Assembly (NCBI GenBank): GCA_009761415.1
Contig: QUOL01000001.1
Location: 1 to 64,000 of the forward strand
Origin: Sarcomyxa edulis
Taxonomy: Eukaryota > Basidiomycota > Agaricomycetes > Agaricales > Mycenaceae
DNA length: 64,000 nt
Direction: 5' to 3'
The translations under genes and the position numbers were made by a program. Below the pieces are notes generated by a model. The model saw nothing but the letters and a program-made list of their open reading frames with translations. It was not told where the DNA came from and searched no databases. Positions 21,408-34,850 of this stretch are shown here, piece by piece (positions within the stretch are counted from its first letter, which is position 1; each line of letters opens with the position of its first letter).

Positions 21408-24071
21408 GTCGGCGATGGACGCGTTGAGACCCTTTTGAAGACGGGTATATCTGCTTAGAATAGTCCTTAGCATCTTTCAAAGAGCTTTAAATACGGAGAC
21501 AGTGAACTGTACCTTCTAGCAGTCCATCAGGCGTTGACGGATAGACACGTTCAAGCGAGTCTGGAAGAAGTCAATATATAGCTACAGAGAACAGGTGGAA
21601 TGCACGTACAAAGGCATATAATCCCACCCACATTTTCTCCATCAACGGTACGACTGCCTAGCTTCAGAAGAATCCTGTAGAGGTCGTGGACACGGTACTT
21701 TCGTGGGGGCATGTCGACTACGACAAGATCAGCCGTCAGTTCCCCGGACAAATCACCAGAAGACACGCACACATACCTTGTTGTCAGACTATCCATCGAC
21801 GACGCATACAGTTGCATTAGTCCTGTCAAAGGAACCTAATCAAGTTATGTGCACATTCAGTGAAGCGCTCGAACGAAAAAAAGCAGTCACCACGTACCTC
21901 GCGATGTTCCCCGGCAACATTCAACTCCCAAATATCTGACCCCCTTATTTCCCGCAGATGGCACTCGCGATCGTCCGCGATGACAAGCAGATAGTCCTTG
22001 AAACCTAAATTGAGACATTAATGAGATTGGCACTCGAGAGAAAACAGAAAAAAAGACTCACTCGATAGGAACCTCGAGATCAGTGAAGCGCGGACGGTGG
22101 TCTCAAAGCAGATGGGTGGATGGACGCGACGAGATGTGTCGTCTAGATGAAGATGAGAGGAATGAGCAAGCGAGAAAGATAAGGCGCTTAGCCAGACGCG
22201 CCTGATCATGTTTGGCAACGCCCTCCCAGCTGTAGGCAAACAACCGCCGATAGTGATCAGATCACTCAAGACGCGACATTATCAATATTCAACACATTCT
22301 CCCTGAATAAAAAACATACCTCTCATAGTTGTAGAACACCCTTCGACCATCTCTATTTCTGGAGGACGTTCGACGGTGAGGAGAGACGGGAGGACAGAAA
22401 GGCATAGTTTCTGCAAAGGCAGACATTGGAGGCCCCCTCAAGGTGAGAGGCTTATATACATCTGTGAACAATAGCCGTTAATCAGGGAAATTTACCTCTT
22501 TACATCACGTATCCATCTGAGTCCGCATCGCGGCGGCATAAACGGACTCCGTGCTACCAAGTGTCACGGCATTTCCGAAATTCCCTCGCTTAACTGTGCG
22601 TTGCTTTCGGATAGTCTAAGCCTGATCCATTCATCATTGTAGAATGTTCCAATCCTCTTGGATAATTTTCTGTGAGCCTCAAAGTCAAGTAACCTCCGAA
22701 AGTCTCAGTTTCTCAGTGATCAGATGAAATGCACGAAAGTCTCAGATATAATAGATGCTACTCTTATTCTCATAAATCTCATAGTTCTTATAGATCTGTG
22801 AGTGATCAAGTCAGGGAGGATGAATCTCGTAGCTAAGCAGCTAAGCGATGCTTCTTCCCTGAATAGATTACTCACAGTGGCGAAATTCTGCTCATCTCAC
22901 AAAGGAAACATATCTCTCAGGGAAGAAATGGAAATATGGATGTACATACATCCTAGTCTCCATCCCTACCTTCTATGAGTAGCCGCGGGGGTTGCTGCAT
23001 CTACCAAAGGCCGCCTGCAGCCTAGAACAGCAAAATGAGGACTCACAAAATCAGATGATCGAGCGGTTAGATATTCAGATCGAAAGTGTGTGATTTGAGA
23101 AGTGAACCGAAGGGTATAGATTCGAGACTTTGAGGGTGATACGTCAGACGGCGGGTGAATATGACGTTGGAGAGCGGGAACATGTGCACGAAGCCATTGG
23201 AAGCCGACAATGGCAGTGGAGACAGATACGAGATTATTAGAGACCAATTTACAATGTTAGTATGTTTCAATTGAGTCTAGTGCATTTATTGAAGTACTTA
23301 CAAGACGCCTGCACAGATAGCTCTACGCAGATGCCCAAGCCATCTGACGGGTGCGATCGAGTGTAACATAAGGTGGGGGGGACATTTGGACGAGGCGACG
23401 TTCACCTAGCAAGAGTTGGGATGGATGGGCGGCGAGGTTTCGTCTTTATAGAAATGATTGAATACTTATAGGTAAACTCGAGCAAGACAAAGATATGACG
23501 CACTGCAGCATCCTGTACAACCTAAGAACCCTCCATATACACTATTCCCAGTCATTTCAATGCTATACGAAAGAAGAGGAGAGTTCGCCGTGATGTTCTG
23601 AGAGATACAATTCGATCCAGTGCAAGGCTCGAGTCAGCTTGAGGAGACCCATGCGGAAGAGATAAGGAGATCGATAACATGAGGTCTCACCAAAAGCAAG
23701 CTTTCCATAGTGCACACAGAACGAGTGATGACCGGTACAAGTCGACAATGGCAGGACTGTGCACAGATGAGTGAAATGGATTGCCAGTCCATAAACCGGT
23801 GGAACAACAGATGCGAGCGTAGAAACTTACCTTGAATACTACCCCACATTTTTGCGATGGTCTACCCAGATCCTAAGATGCATGGAGGGGTTGCAATTGA
23901 AGCTGCTAGTGAACGCACCGAGGTGGTCTTCTGTCTTGTTCGAATCACTGGCAAATTGTCGAGCATCTTGGGAAGATCGCCAAGCGCCCAGATGTGATGA
24001 TTCGTGCCAGTGGATTTCGGCTGCTGTGAGCAAGTTCCGAGGCCTGGAGGTTGCTGATTGAGGTCGATGAT
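21408..24071 (-). other. Splice-signal-rich, ORF-poor minus-strand block, copy 2
   Basis: Identical to 3397-6060, offset 18011. No confident protein; see that entry for candidate introns. Confidence 0.45.
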
Positions 24072-26196
24072 GTGGACGCGATGATCGTGATGAAGCTGCA
24101 GTGGATGAGATTAGATTTTAGACTTCAAGTTTCCAATCGACGCGCCGATCATTGATCTCACATTTCCCGGTCGACGTCCACAACCACGAGCTCAACGTCG
24201 CTCAACTCAGACTCAGACTTGAGTACAACCTCTCAGCTTCGATGATTTGGAATGCTAGTCTGGCAGGTGAGTCTTCGATATATGAAATGTCGAGCTTTGA
24301 GTCCACTGATATCGACTCCGTTCATGTTCACAATCCCAGATCGCCTCGTCGTCGTCGTTCTCATTGTTCCAGTCCACTTGGTCTCTCCTGTCCTTAGATA
24401 TCTTCCTGAAGACTCAGGCCCATCCTGGAGAAAATCCACGCGATCTATATACGTCTCTCACTTGGCTCGGTTGTCACTATAGCGATACCATCCAGGATCA
24501 TTCTCTCCACTCAGACTCATTGAGCCTCAAGCATCTCCTCGCACTCTCTTCTCAACAGTCTTGAATTGTCCTTGCGGTGGAACACATCTTCCAGAGGTAC
24601 GTGTTGATTGAGATTATTTGAGAATCTCGTTGTCCGATGTGCCCAGACTGGCACCACTCAAAGTTTTGGCCCATATCTAGTCGTTTCACGAGTGAGTCTT
24701 CCAACTCATTCTCCCTGCTCCCCAGGTACGTGGCCCTGAATGCATATACAGGCGATTAATTGCCACTCATAGCTTCAATTTGTAATGACGGTTCAAAATG
24801 TATGGATAGTGAGTTTTCAGTCGTCATTTCTTGATATCCCGTTCTCCTCGAGATTTTCTTTGCAGCTGACTTGTATTCATCATCTACTACCTAGTCCTGA
24901 CCTCGGAACGTCGATAACAAGAGGCTGGGGACGATGTAGGATCTCTACTCGGGTAAGGGCAACACTTTCTTTGACAAATATCAACGCTGGCCACACCTAA
25001 TCTGCCCCCTTCGTTCTATCTATGCAGATTGATATACCCTCTCGTTATGGCTTCCTTATCGGTTCACCATCGGTGAGCATCTCCGTGCGTAATTAGCAAG
25101 TTAACCCTGTGCCGTCAACTGGAGTCCACTGAGACGAGACCACACATCGCTTCCCAACCCTGTTCCCTTTCCATCCCACGAGAGTTAGGCCAACTTCACC
25201 CGCCGCTGCACACGGAACATCCAGAACTATTCATCGCAGATCCATTGGTACCTAGCTGTCCGTATAATGGGTATTCCGTTAGCCGATGAATTTTTGACCG
25301 AAACGTAAGTGCAATATTCTCCTGTTTTCTTCCATTTGTTTGGTCTTACTTGACAACGGGATCAATAGCTCGAGTATAAAGCTCGTGAAGCACGCCCCAC
25401 TTTTTTCCATTCCCTCCATTCCGCTTTCCTCTCTTGACCGCTCTCCCATTACCAGTTGTTGGCTACTCACGTATCCCAGGCTCAAAGTCTACGGTACGTA
25501 CACTTGAATTGACTTCTTGTATCTCTATTGGCTCTGTCGCCGTCCATTTTCCATCCATCATCGTCGTTTGCGCAGCTGAACGCTGACCAAACTCTTCTCT
25601 CTTTCCCTAGAACCATCCGCCTTACAATCATGGGTCTTCTCTGGCCGGATTTCAGGTCTGTGTCTACAATCTTTTCCTATCATTGCCGTCACTCATGTTC
25701 TTCTTCCTTGCTCCAGAATCCTTGCGTCACGCCAATCTGTCGACTCTAAGGTATGTCCCTTGTCATGCTCATTACTTGACTTCCTCGCATCGTTCTGCTT
25801 TGGACACTGCCCCGTCGCTCACCCGCCTTCAGAGCACCTTGTATTGTGATATCGAGGCAGGTACGTTCTCCACTCTGTCCTGTGACTTGAGGCGTCCACA
25901 AACTCTTCCTGAGTAGGAGTTGCTATCTTCCCGTACGATGATCTCTCCTATTGTACGTATATCCTGAGACTATGGGCCCCACCCCAGATTAAGCTGCCAT
26001 TTGTGTGTAAGTAGTCCATTCTCGATCTCACTCCACTCAACTGACTGTGGCATGCCGTGTCGTGTAGACTATTGACCCTATTCTTGTTCAGACGTAAAGT
26101 CGACTCTCTCATCCTGAAATCCTGAAGCATTTGTTCTGACCTCGTAGTCTACTTGGTATATAGCGCGAATTATATTCCATAATCTATACTTGTACC
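24072..26196 (+). other. Splice-signal-rich, ORF-poor plus-strand block, copy 2
   Basis: Identical to 6061-8185, offset 18011. It holds the same candidate spliced frame starting at the ATG at 24152. Confidence 0.4.
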
Positions 26197-27411
26197 GTAC
26201 TATGTATAACAGGCTCCCGAATATAACTCCGTTCTTCTGGTTCCATACCCCGTTTCATACATAAGATTAATACGAGCGGAAACGAGATAGATGCCAACGT
26301 GAAACATGCATTCTATAGCTCTTGAGAGACTTACGGGGTTAAACTGCAAGATATCACACCAAGCAGCGAGGGCCAATCTAGAGTCCTTGAAACACCTCGA
26401 TAGAAGCTCTGGATAGACCTGAAAAGGTATCAAGTCATATGAACGGCAGATATAGACCCTTGAAAGTTGGGTCAAAAAGAACAGAAGGGAACATACCGGG
26501 AGAAACCAAGAGATCTCAGGCGCCGCACCAAGTGTCCCCAACCGCTAGAAGAGAAGAGTAGCCCCTGAAACGTCTGCAAGCAGATCAGACCGCCTTAGAA
26601 CCAGCCCATAGTGGTGGAACGACATAATTTCTAGAGATCAGCAACGTCAGTCGGACCGTCTAATTTGGAGTTGAGCAGGTCTTGAGATGATGACCGGTGA
26701 TGATTCCACGGAAATTCACGATTCCTGTTGAGCTTGACGGATATCTAAAGCCCGTATGCAGAAGACTTGTGGGCTATCGAGGAGAGGCAGACATACGATC
26801 AAGTGGGACACCGAACTCAAAGAGCCGTCCTGTACACACCGAGCTCGAACGCAAGATAGGCTGGAATAGACACAATTGGGAGGCGTATACAAAATATCTC
26901 TGGTGGAAATCTGCCAAATAGCTTCGAACAAGCCGGAGTTCTCTCGTTTGAGGAAGAGTGGTTGGAGTAGACTCCATAGGACGGTGGACTCACCTCTGTT
27001 CGAAATTGTTTGGCACATTTATCATGTCTAGGTTAGTGACAGCCAGGTGAGTCGCAAGACTCCGAGTCGACATGACATTCACATCTCCCGAGCTTTGAAG
27101 TAAGCGATGGTATTGAGTCGATCAATGTAGGTGAGACGAGAATCCTACGAGGCCTGCTGCGTTCAAAATAAGAGACTTCTATACGTACAGAATATGACGG
27201 ATAATCGAAGAGCTCGAAAATTGGGATGAGAGAAAGGGCCACTACAGACTTGGATGTTTGGCCGATATGCGATCTGTATTGTCATTTTGAGGAACTGCTT
27301 GCGAGGAGGCTTCAGCTGCAAATATAAAGCCCCGAGGAAGCAAATGAGTGAGCTCAAGAAGTGCAGATATCGAGACACTGACTGATTATTGAAGGAGAGA
27401 CGCGAATTCAA
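26197..27411 (-). other. Splice-signal-rich, ORF-poor minus-strand block, copy 2
   Basis: Identical to 8186-9400, offset 18011. Confidence 0.35.
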
Positions 27412-29555
27412 ATCGCGATCGAGAAATCAGATTTCATTTTCGAGGCGCGTCTGGCACTTGCTTCCGCACATCCAACTCGATATCCACCGAAACTCTCCAT
27501 ATCGCAAGTCCAGGCAAGTGAATCGTCTCGAGAGATACACAGGTATGTCTCTCAGCATGATCCGATGATATCGATTAACTTTCTGAACTTGGATTGTAGT
27601 TTTCAGTCGTTCTCGGTTCTTCGGGTACCACCAGGACTTCCATCGCTCCCGAGACTCACCAAACACCACAGACTTCCCGTAATTACTATTCGGAGACCTC
27701 CCAACACTTAGGGAAGCTTTTTCGGGAATCGAGACTGCTTATAACGGCTGGAATCGGAGAAAGGCGGTCGACGATACTCTCCACCGTCAAATCACAATAA
27801 TCGCATACGCATACTCGTCAACCACATGGATCACCTCAGAGGCAGCATATATGACTTTGATAGGACGTGTTAATGACTATGTAAGTTGCAATTCTTTTGA
27901 TTCTGGCGCATACACTTCACATGTTCTCGGTTTCGTAGGTTTTAGATTCCTAATATCACATTGGGCCGTCTTCCTCTTCTGCTGTACAAGATCTCCACCT
28001 TAGCAGATAGGTCTTTTATGCGCGGGAATACCCAGGCTTTGCTGAATGATATGAGGTGGCGTCGAGAGGGTTCGTCTCAATCGGTGAGTTTCTTCTTCAC
28101 ACCCTGGATCTAAGTGCATAGAGGCAAGGATAGGGTGTGCCGCCTCACAGGGTGTTTACTCTCTGGATTTAGCATCTCTCCGTTGTGTTGTCCGTTCCTT
28201 CAGCATCCTTCTCGATTTCTCGCGGAGGCTAGCCCATTTCTCCCGAACTCACGCATTCCTTACAAGAGGATTTGGATCGACTCTGCAGATCTCGAACTCA
28301 CTAAAGCACCAGTCTCAAACACAATACACACTGTGTGTCGCTCAGCTGCAGTGGCTCAACTTGACGATAACGGATGATCCGACAAACGAGGGGAGAATTT
28401 CGCCTCAGAATCTGTGAGTCTCGATCTCCACTTGACGAGTGCTGCATTGACAACTTTCATTGACCATTGAACTAGCTCTAGACTCGTTTCCACCGGCTGC
28501 GTACACCGTATGCCTTTGTCGTCGGCCATCGACTCGCGTGTTTGCTATTCAGGACTACTTCACTACTTGGCCGAGATTCGGGGACAATAGGTAAGTGGTT
28601 ACTTACTAATGTTCTATCTTGAATTTCTATGCTAATTTGTTCGAAAAAGCACCGTCATCCGCTTCAACCCGTGGAATCTACTTCGTCAACTTCGTCAAGC
28701 CAATGAAGAGCTCGGGCTCCACCAGACTCGCATCGGTATAATCTCTCTTTTTTACTATCTAGGACTCTGACTCAACTCAAGTACATCACCTGAAACTGTC
28801 CAGAAATCTGAATGACTGACGCGTCTGACGATCACGGAGGAATTTCGAAACACGGCGGAAGGTTCACTTCAGTAAGTCCCGAGTACTTGGCTGACGGATG
28901 TAACACTGACAACGCTTCGTACTTCTCGCTCCAGACTCATGTCCACCGACTCATTCTTTTTGCCGTCGGTCGTGGATGCACGAAGTCCCCATTGCGGGCA
29001 GGGATTACTCCGTGAGCCTTCAACTGCAGTCAGTCTATGACAGCGAGACAACTCACAGCGTGGTCTTCGACATCTTGCGCTTGATCTTCTGGGATACTAG
29101 CATTCCAATCTATCTAATCTCAACTGCTATATCAACTCACGACAGTCGGCCGAGATTGATCCTCACACCTGAATACCACGCGCGAACTCTGGGAAATAAA
29201 CGGTATGTTTTTTTTTTCCTTCTTCCACCTTCGCGTTTCATCTCTCATCCAATTTATCGTACCTCAGGGCAGACTCCAAAAGCAGAAGATCGGCAGATCC
29301 TCAGATGGAGATCCAAAGGCGACACGGCGGCGTCCCCTTATTCCAATTTCACGGGTACCAATCGCGCGCTAAGCGATGGATCATCCGTCTACATACTCCA
29401 GTCGTCAGCACTACTGCCGAAACGTAAGTACAGATTTTTTCCATCTTTTCCTCCCTTTGTTTGGTGCTGATGTGTGAACAACAGGGTCGTATATCACCGT
29501 TGTATAAAAGTCAGCGGTGATCTTTGTTTTTCTCCATTCCCCTTGTCCTGTTATC

Positions 29556-29627
29556 TCTCCCTCTCCCTCTCCCTCTCCCTCTCCCTCTCCCTCTCCCTCT
29601 CCCTCTCCCTCTCCCTCTCCCTCTCCC
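29556..29627. repeat. (TCTCCC)12 hexanucleotide microsatellite, copy 2
   Basis: Twelve perfect TCTCCC units, two more than in copy 1. This is the largest difference between the two copies and a convenient marker to tell them apart. Confidence 0.97.
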
Positions 29628-30161
29628 TCGTCTCCTCTCCATCTTTTCTCATGCAATTCTCGTCTTCGACGCTTGCTCACCGTGACTACAATATAACTCG
29701 GTGTCTGTTTCGACATTCAAAGGTGAGCGCGCATCGTCTTTCGAGCTGGCTGTTCTGATCCGTATTCTCGGCTAGTGATTTTCTTCGGGATCGGTCTTCC
29801 CTTTAAGCCTAGTCTCGACTCGTCGTGGTCCCTTGGTTCAGTTCATGTCGTCGCTCTGCTCATAGTCGGGCGATATTTCTGTGAGTTACCTTTCTTCCCT
29901 CCTCATCCTCTGAATCTCGATCTCACAGTTATCGAAAACCATCTCCACTCTTCTCGACAATGTACAGTCTCAGGGCTAACCCGTACGTTGTTTCGACGAA
30001 TCAAAGACCATCCATCCTGATCATTTATCGTATCTTCATAAAGCACAACACCGCGATATGACTGTCTCTCCGCCTTAGTATAACCAGGCCACTTTGTAAG
30101 TCATCTTTGTACAGAATAATGGATCATTATCTTACTGATCTCTTCTCTGCAACCCTTTGCC

Positions 30162-30661
30162 TTGACCTGACCAGTCACGTATCACCAGATACTCAATCCC
30201 TTCAAAAGATTACTTATGCGTGTCGTGTAACCTAGTAAGTCTCAGGTAGAGATACAATTTCGTTACTCCCGATAATCTCTTCCTTAAGACCCTTCGCCTT
30301 GACCTAACCAGTCAACATGCCCGCCATCTCTGTCTGCAGAAGGAAAAAGGCCGTACAATCGAGTCCATCGTCCGTCATTCAATCTAGAGAGAAATGCATT
30401 GCGCAATACCCATACCCCGTACATATTTCTTCTATAGCTCCGCCTCGTCGTGCTGATCTCGCTCCCAAAGTGTCGTTCGTGACTCCGCCTTGACCTAACC
30501 AGTCAACGTGCTCGCCGTATGGGCATTACTAACGGCTTTGTCTTGAGTATTAACACGTCACGGTACACCTCGCCCTGTGAGTCTTCACTGCGATAAGTGG
30601 GGATCTGTTTTGTCCCGCTGACCTCTCCTCCACTGTTAGGTCCCTTGACCTAACCAGTCAA
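30162..30661 (+). repeat. Four TTGAC...GTCAA direct repeats, copy 2
   Basis: Exact counterparts of the copy 1 set, at about 30162, 30299, 30490 and 30645. Spacing and sequence are unchanged. Confidence 0.8.
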
Positions 30662-30983
30662 CGAGTCCACCGTCCGATGCACGTTGGGGAACCACTTCAG
30701 TCAAGTCAATCAGTCAGCCAGTCCACCGTTCGATATAGATTCAAACATCATATCTACGTAGTACCGTTCGAAAACCTAGCCATTTATCGATGGTATACAT
30801 TATACCGAGACCATCTTCATCCCTGTCCCGCTGATCTCTGATCTTTTTTCCAGGTCGTGTCCTTGTCGATACGTCCGCCGCTCGAAGCTCTCTTAGACAT
30901 TGACTTCAATTTCTCGGAAGTTCGAGGCGTGCATCTCACTTGTCTCCCGTAAGTCTTTTTGCTAATATCTAATGTCTGATGTT

Positions 30984-32276
30984 GAAGTATCAAATCCGCT
31001 GATATTTTCTCTACTTTTCTCGTTCTTTCGGAGTTATCCTGACTTGCTCGCGCACCGGCGGAGACGAAAGCCGCTTCAATCAAGTAAATACTTATGCGTT
31101 CATCGACGGGACGTTCTGAATAGGAGGGACATTTACGTCGATGGCTGGAGACTCGTCAGCTCGCTTGCTTGCTCGTTCGTTCCAGAAGACGGCAGTGGGA
31201 GCAGGTGGCACCTCGAGTGTGAATGTGTTTGTCGTAGCTCTTCTCATCTCAGGGACTTGTACTCTCGACGGGGGGGAGTCGAGCAGGTGATGGGCAGTAT
31301 GTAGAGTCTTATAGACCGTAGTAGATTGAAATATAATATGTATTTTGTCATTTCGTCGCCCTGTCCCTTGTTTCTGGACATCAGTGTGAGATGCAAGTCG
31401 TGCATGGGGTTCGCGATATCTTCGCCATGTCGTTGGTGTCGAGAGTTCACTCGCTAGCAGGGTGTCGAACCGATTCGGGGTGTCTTCTATACTCGCAGGA
31501 TGAGCAGGCACTCGAGTTCAATGGGTACTTGAAGATACACATTTTCCGAGTCTGCGTACAGTACCATGTGGAAATACACTAGTTCGTACCTCTGCAGTTC
31601 ATCACCCGATTTCCAGAATCGATGCAGGCATGAGTGTCGCGACCACATTATGCGGAATGTCCAGACGAGATGAAGAGTGGAGAGTGGTGTCGAGAATGCT
31701 GGTTGTCATCCAGTGAACCGGCTTTGTGGCGGCTAGAAGTAGGAATTGATAAGTTGAACTTACTCACCTCGCCTCCGTCTACGAAAGCAAAGAGTGGGGA
31801 CCATCCTGATCGTACTCGAGGGCGTTAGATTGCGTTTTCGACGCGACGTCGTGCGAGGAGAAATGGGCTCACCTTGCACGGTGCCTCCAGACGAAGAGAC
31901 TTGTGTCCTGGAGGGAGTCGCGCACAACGAAGGGAGCCCAGGAGATATCTTGCACCAGATCGAGGGGAAGAGGGACGAGGGGAACAATGAAAAGAGCCGC
32001 AGTCTGCACGAACAAAGAAAGCTGCGCCACGTACGCCATGTGTACGTTGCTGAGGACCCGAGCTTTCTGATCATCTACATCAGCCAGCAAGGGAATTCGT
32101 TTTTGTTCGACGGTTGATGCATTCAATCGAAGGATCACGGTTCAGTGATGTATGTTCGGAACATACCAATCGGGCAACTCGGACCAGTGAAGCACTGCAG
32201 AAATGTTGCGAGTAGATGGATGCGATTATATGTGCTCTAGATACATTGCCGTCCTTGAAATCCAAGACATCTATTT
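30984..32276 (-). other. Possible small minus-strand gene downstream of aminopeptidase, copy 2
   Basis: Identical to 12961-14253, offset 18023. The same weak spliced frame of about 130 residues would start near 32265. Confidence 0.3.
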
Positions 32277-34780
32277 TCAGGCTTGATTCCCGGCTAGACG
32301 CCGAGCATACTCCACAAGAGCCCTAGAAAAACAATCAGGTACAGTGTTCAAATCTTCAGATCAAGACAACGAGGAGTTTACCTTACTGGACGACCAGTCA
32401 TACCGACCTCCTGATAAGGCGTAGATCGTGTAGCCTATCACATACCGCTCGTCAGTTTCCCCTTTTCCAGGCGGACAATAGAACGGTAAAAACGCACCTC
32501 CATAGATCCCGCAATGTCGATATGCGCCCACTTCAAGGGCGCTTCTTGACCATCATCGGTGGGTTCGATACCATCAACAAACGCTTTGAGGAACAAAGCG
32601 GCTGTACACGCGCCAGCAGGTTTCCCACCCGTCTGTCGATACGATGATGTGAGCCATACCCGTGCGGGGAAATCACAACAAGGAAAACGTACGTTGCAGA
32701 GGTCGGCGTTGGATGAGTAGATTTGAGGACCATAGTCTTCATCGAGAGGCATACGCCAGAATCGGTCATACTCAGCCTCTCCTGCTACACGCAGTTGTTC
32801 CCATAGTGTGTCCGACGTCTGGAATACAAGGAAGGATGGTAAAATGTGAGCAGGTATGTATCCAAGAGGTATGAACGTACTCACAGAAAATACGCCCGAG
32901 TAGATCTCACCCAGGGCGGTATCCATTGCTCTATGATAGAAGTTAGTCCCCTATCGCGAGCTTATCATATCAGGAATGAGATACGCACCCAGTGAGAGTA
33001 GCCACATCAATCAGAGTATGTGGCTTGTATGTCGTGGAAGCATAATAGATGGAATCTGTATCAAAAACGATCAGTTCCATTCCATAGACGTCGCAAGAAA
33101 GGAACTGTCCAACCAGAGAGCACGAGGCGACCTTCGGCATCAGTGTTGTCGACTTCGACTGATTTGCCGTTCATGGCGTAGATGCTAACGGGCCGGTGGT
33201 AAGGGCTAGTCAGACATATAGAACGGCATTGATTGTGCCACTGCTTACATATCTCCGGGTTTGGTGGCGCTAGGCCCTGGCATGTTTTCGGTCAGAGGGC
33301 ATACAGTGATTAGGTTGATGCTGTGGAATACGGTGATATGAACGATGCATTTCTACGGTGGAGGTGGATAGATGGGACTTACGGGAGGTTCAGTTTGGCG
33401 ATAGCCAAAGTGGAGGAGACGACTGTCGCAGCACCACCTGTGGTGCGTGTAAGCCACAGTTCTTCGACAGAGAACGGAAAGACGGAGTGACTGAGGGCTT
33501 ACCCATATCACCGCGCATCAACTTCATGTGCTGTGAATCAACGTTCAGATAACATAGCCGAGGTGCCATCAACGGAGTAAAAAAAAACCTTACCGCTCCA
33601 GGCTTCAAGCTGATTCCTCCAGAATCAAACGTGATCCCTTTCCCAACGAACGAGAGAGGTTGGGCGTCTTTCGACGGAGCGCCTTTGTAGTGGCTATTCG
33701 AAATAGACATGAGATCCCTGTGCCTGATACCTCTAATGAAAATGGGTGGACGTACATTTCCAGGAATTTGGCAGGTTCCGATGTACCATGTGTTACCGAA
33801 AGGAAGGTGCGCTATAGGGTACGATGGGTGTTCAGCTGCTGTGAGAACGTAGATTTCGTGCGTACCATGCCCATCTTCTCAGCCCAAGCTGAGGATTATG
33901 GAGATCAATAAGATGTCACGACGAGAGGGTAGTTCCATACCTTCATCACGGACGAAAATCTCAACATTCGGTACGCCCGCAAACTCAGCCTTGACGCGTT
34001 CTGTGAATATCTGACAAGAAAGTCAACAAAATCCGGAATCTCGTCTCTGCAGAGGAAACCAACTGACAGTCGGAGTCATCATGTTTGCAGGGAGTTCCAT
34101 CAACTGTTGAACAGAGTAACTTTTTTTAGAACAAACAGCATCTTCATGGGTCACTTCGGACAAACGTACGGTCCGAGCCAAGTTCTGCGATTCCGCATAG
34201 ATAACTCCTTGTTCCCATTCCTTGGATTGCACCAATGACTTGAACGCGAACTGTGGTGGAATAGCTTTTTTTAGATTGGGGCTGAACGAGGACTCGGGTT
34301 TCGTCTTGAGTGTGAATTTGTAGAGCGCTAGATGGGCTGCGACGGCTATTGGGAGGCGTCAGCAACCTTCGGGCCAACTTCAGAGATCAAGTACATACCA
34401 GCAGCATGGGGGTCGGCAGACGCGTCGATGGCGACTTCTTTAACACCACCTAACTTCTTGATTTCCTTCACTGCATTACCAACGGATTTTCGTACGGTCT
34501 CTCTCTTCACTCCGGCCTTTTTCGAAGAAAACTCTTCACCCAGGGAAGTCAGAGCAGTGACGTCTGATTCAGGTGTATTGAAGAAAATTCGAGTGGTACC
34601 CGCTGGTGGGGATTTGTCTTGAGGCACGGAAGCCCATAATTTTTCTGAATCTACACCCTTCACAGCCTGGGCTGAGGACGACTTGGGGTCAAATGGGATG
34701 ATATATGCAGTTGCAGACATTGTACGACTCTTGATTAGAGTCGAGGGCTGTCGACGAAGAATAAGGGATGCGCGGTGCAT
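32277..34780 (-). CDS. M17 leucyl aminopeptidase, copy 2
   Basis: Same exons, introns and motifs as the gene at 14254-16757. All readable exon frames are identical, so both copies should encode the same protein. The inner start is at about 34720 and the outer start at 34780. Only about 70 bases upstream of the outer start are shared. Beyond 34850 the sequence differs from copy 1, so this copy has a different upstream region, which it shares head to head with the F-box gene at 35335. Confidence 0.95.
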
Positions 34781-34850
34781 AAACCAGTATCTAGGAGAGA
34801 TTCGAAGGCAGAATTCGAAGGCCGAATTGCCCGGCTAAAAACTTTTAGAT

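Larger units (their letters stand above)
27412..30983 (+). other. Splice-signal-rich, ORF-poor plus-strand block, copy 2
   Basis: Same as 9401-12960 apart from the 12-base longer CTCCCT tract, after which the offset becomes 18023. Confidence 0.4.
18009..34850. repeat. Segmental tandem duplication, copy 2
   Basis: Second copy of the 16.8 kb unit, direct orientation, with unique sequence on both sides. The left junction falls one to two bases inside a minus-strand exon end, next to the donor GTAAGC at 18004-18009. The right junction lies just after the shared AACTTTTAGAT, about 70 bases upstream of the longest aminopeptidase start. The repeat period is therefore about 18.01 kb (16.8 kb unit plus 1.18 kb spacer). 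Nearly all differences from copy 1 sit in the first 3 kb. Confidence 0.97.
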
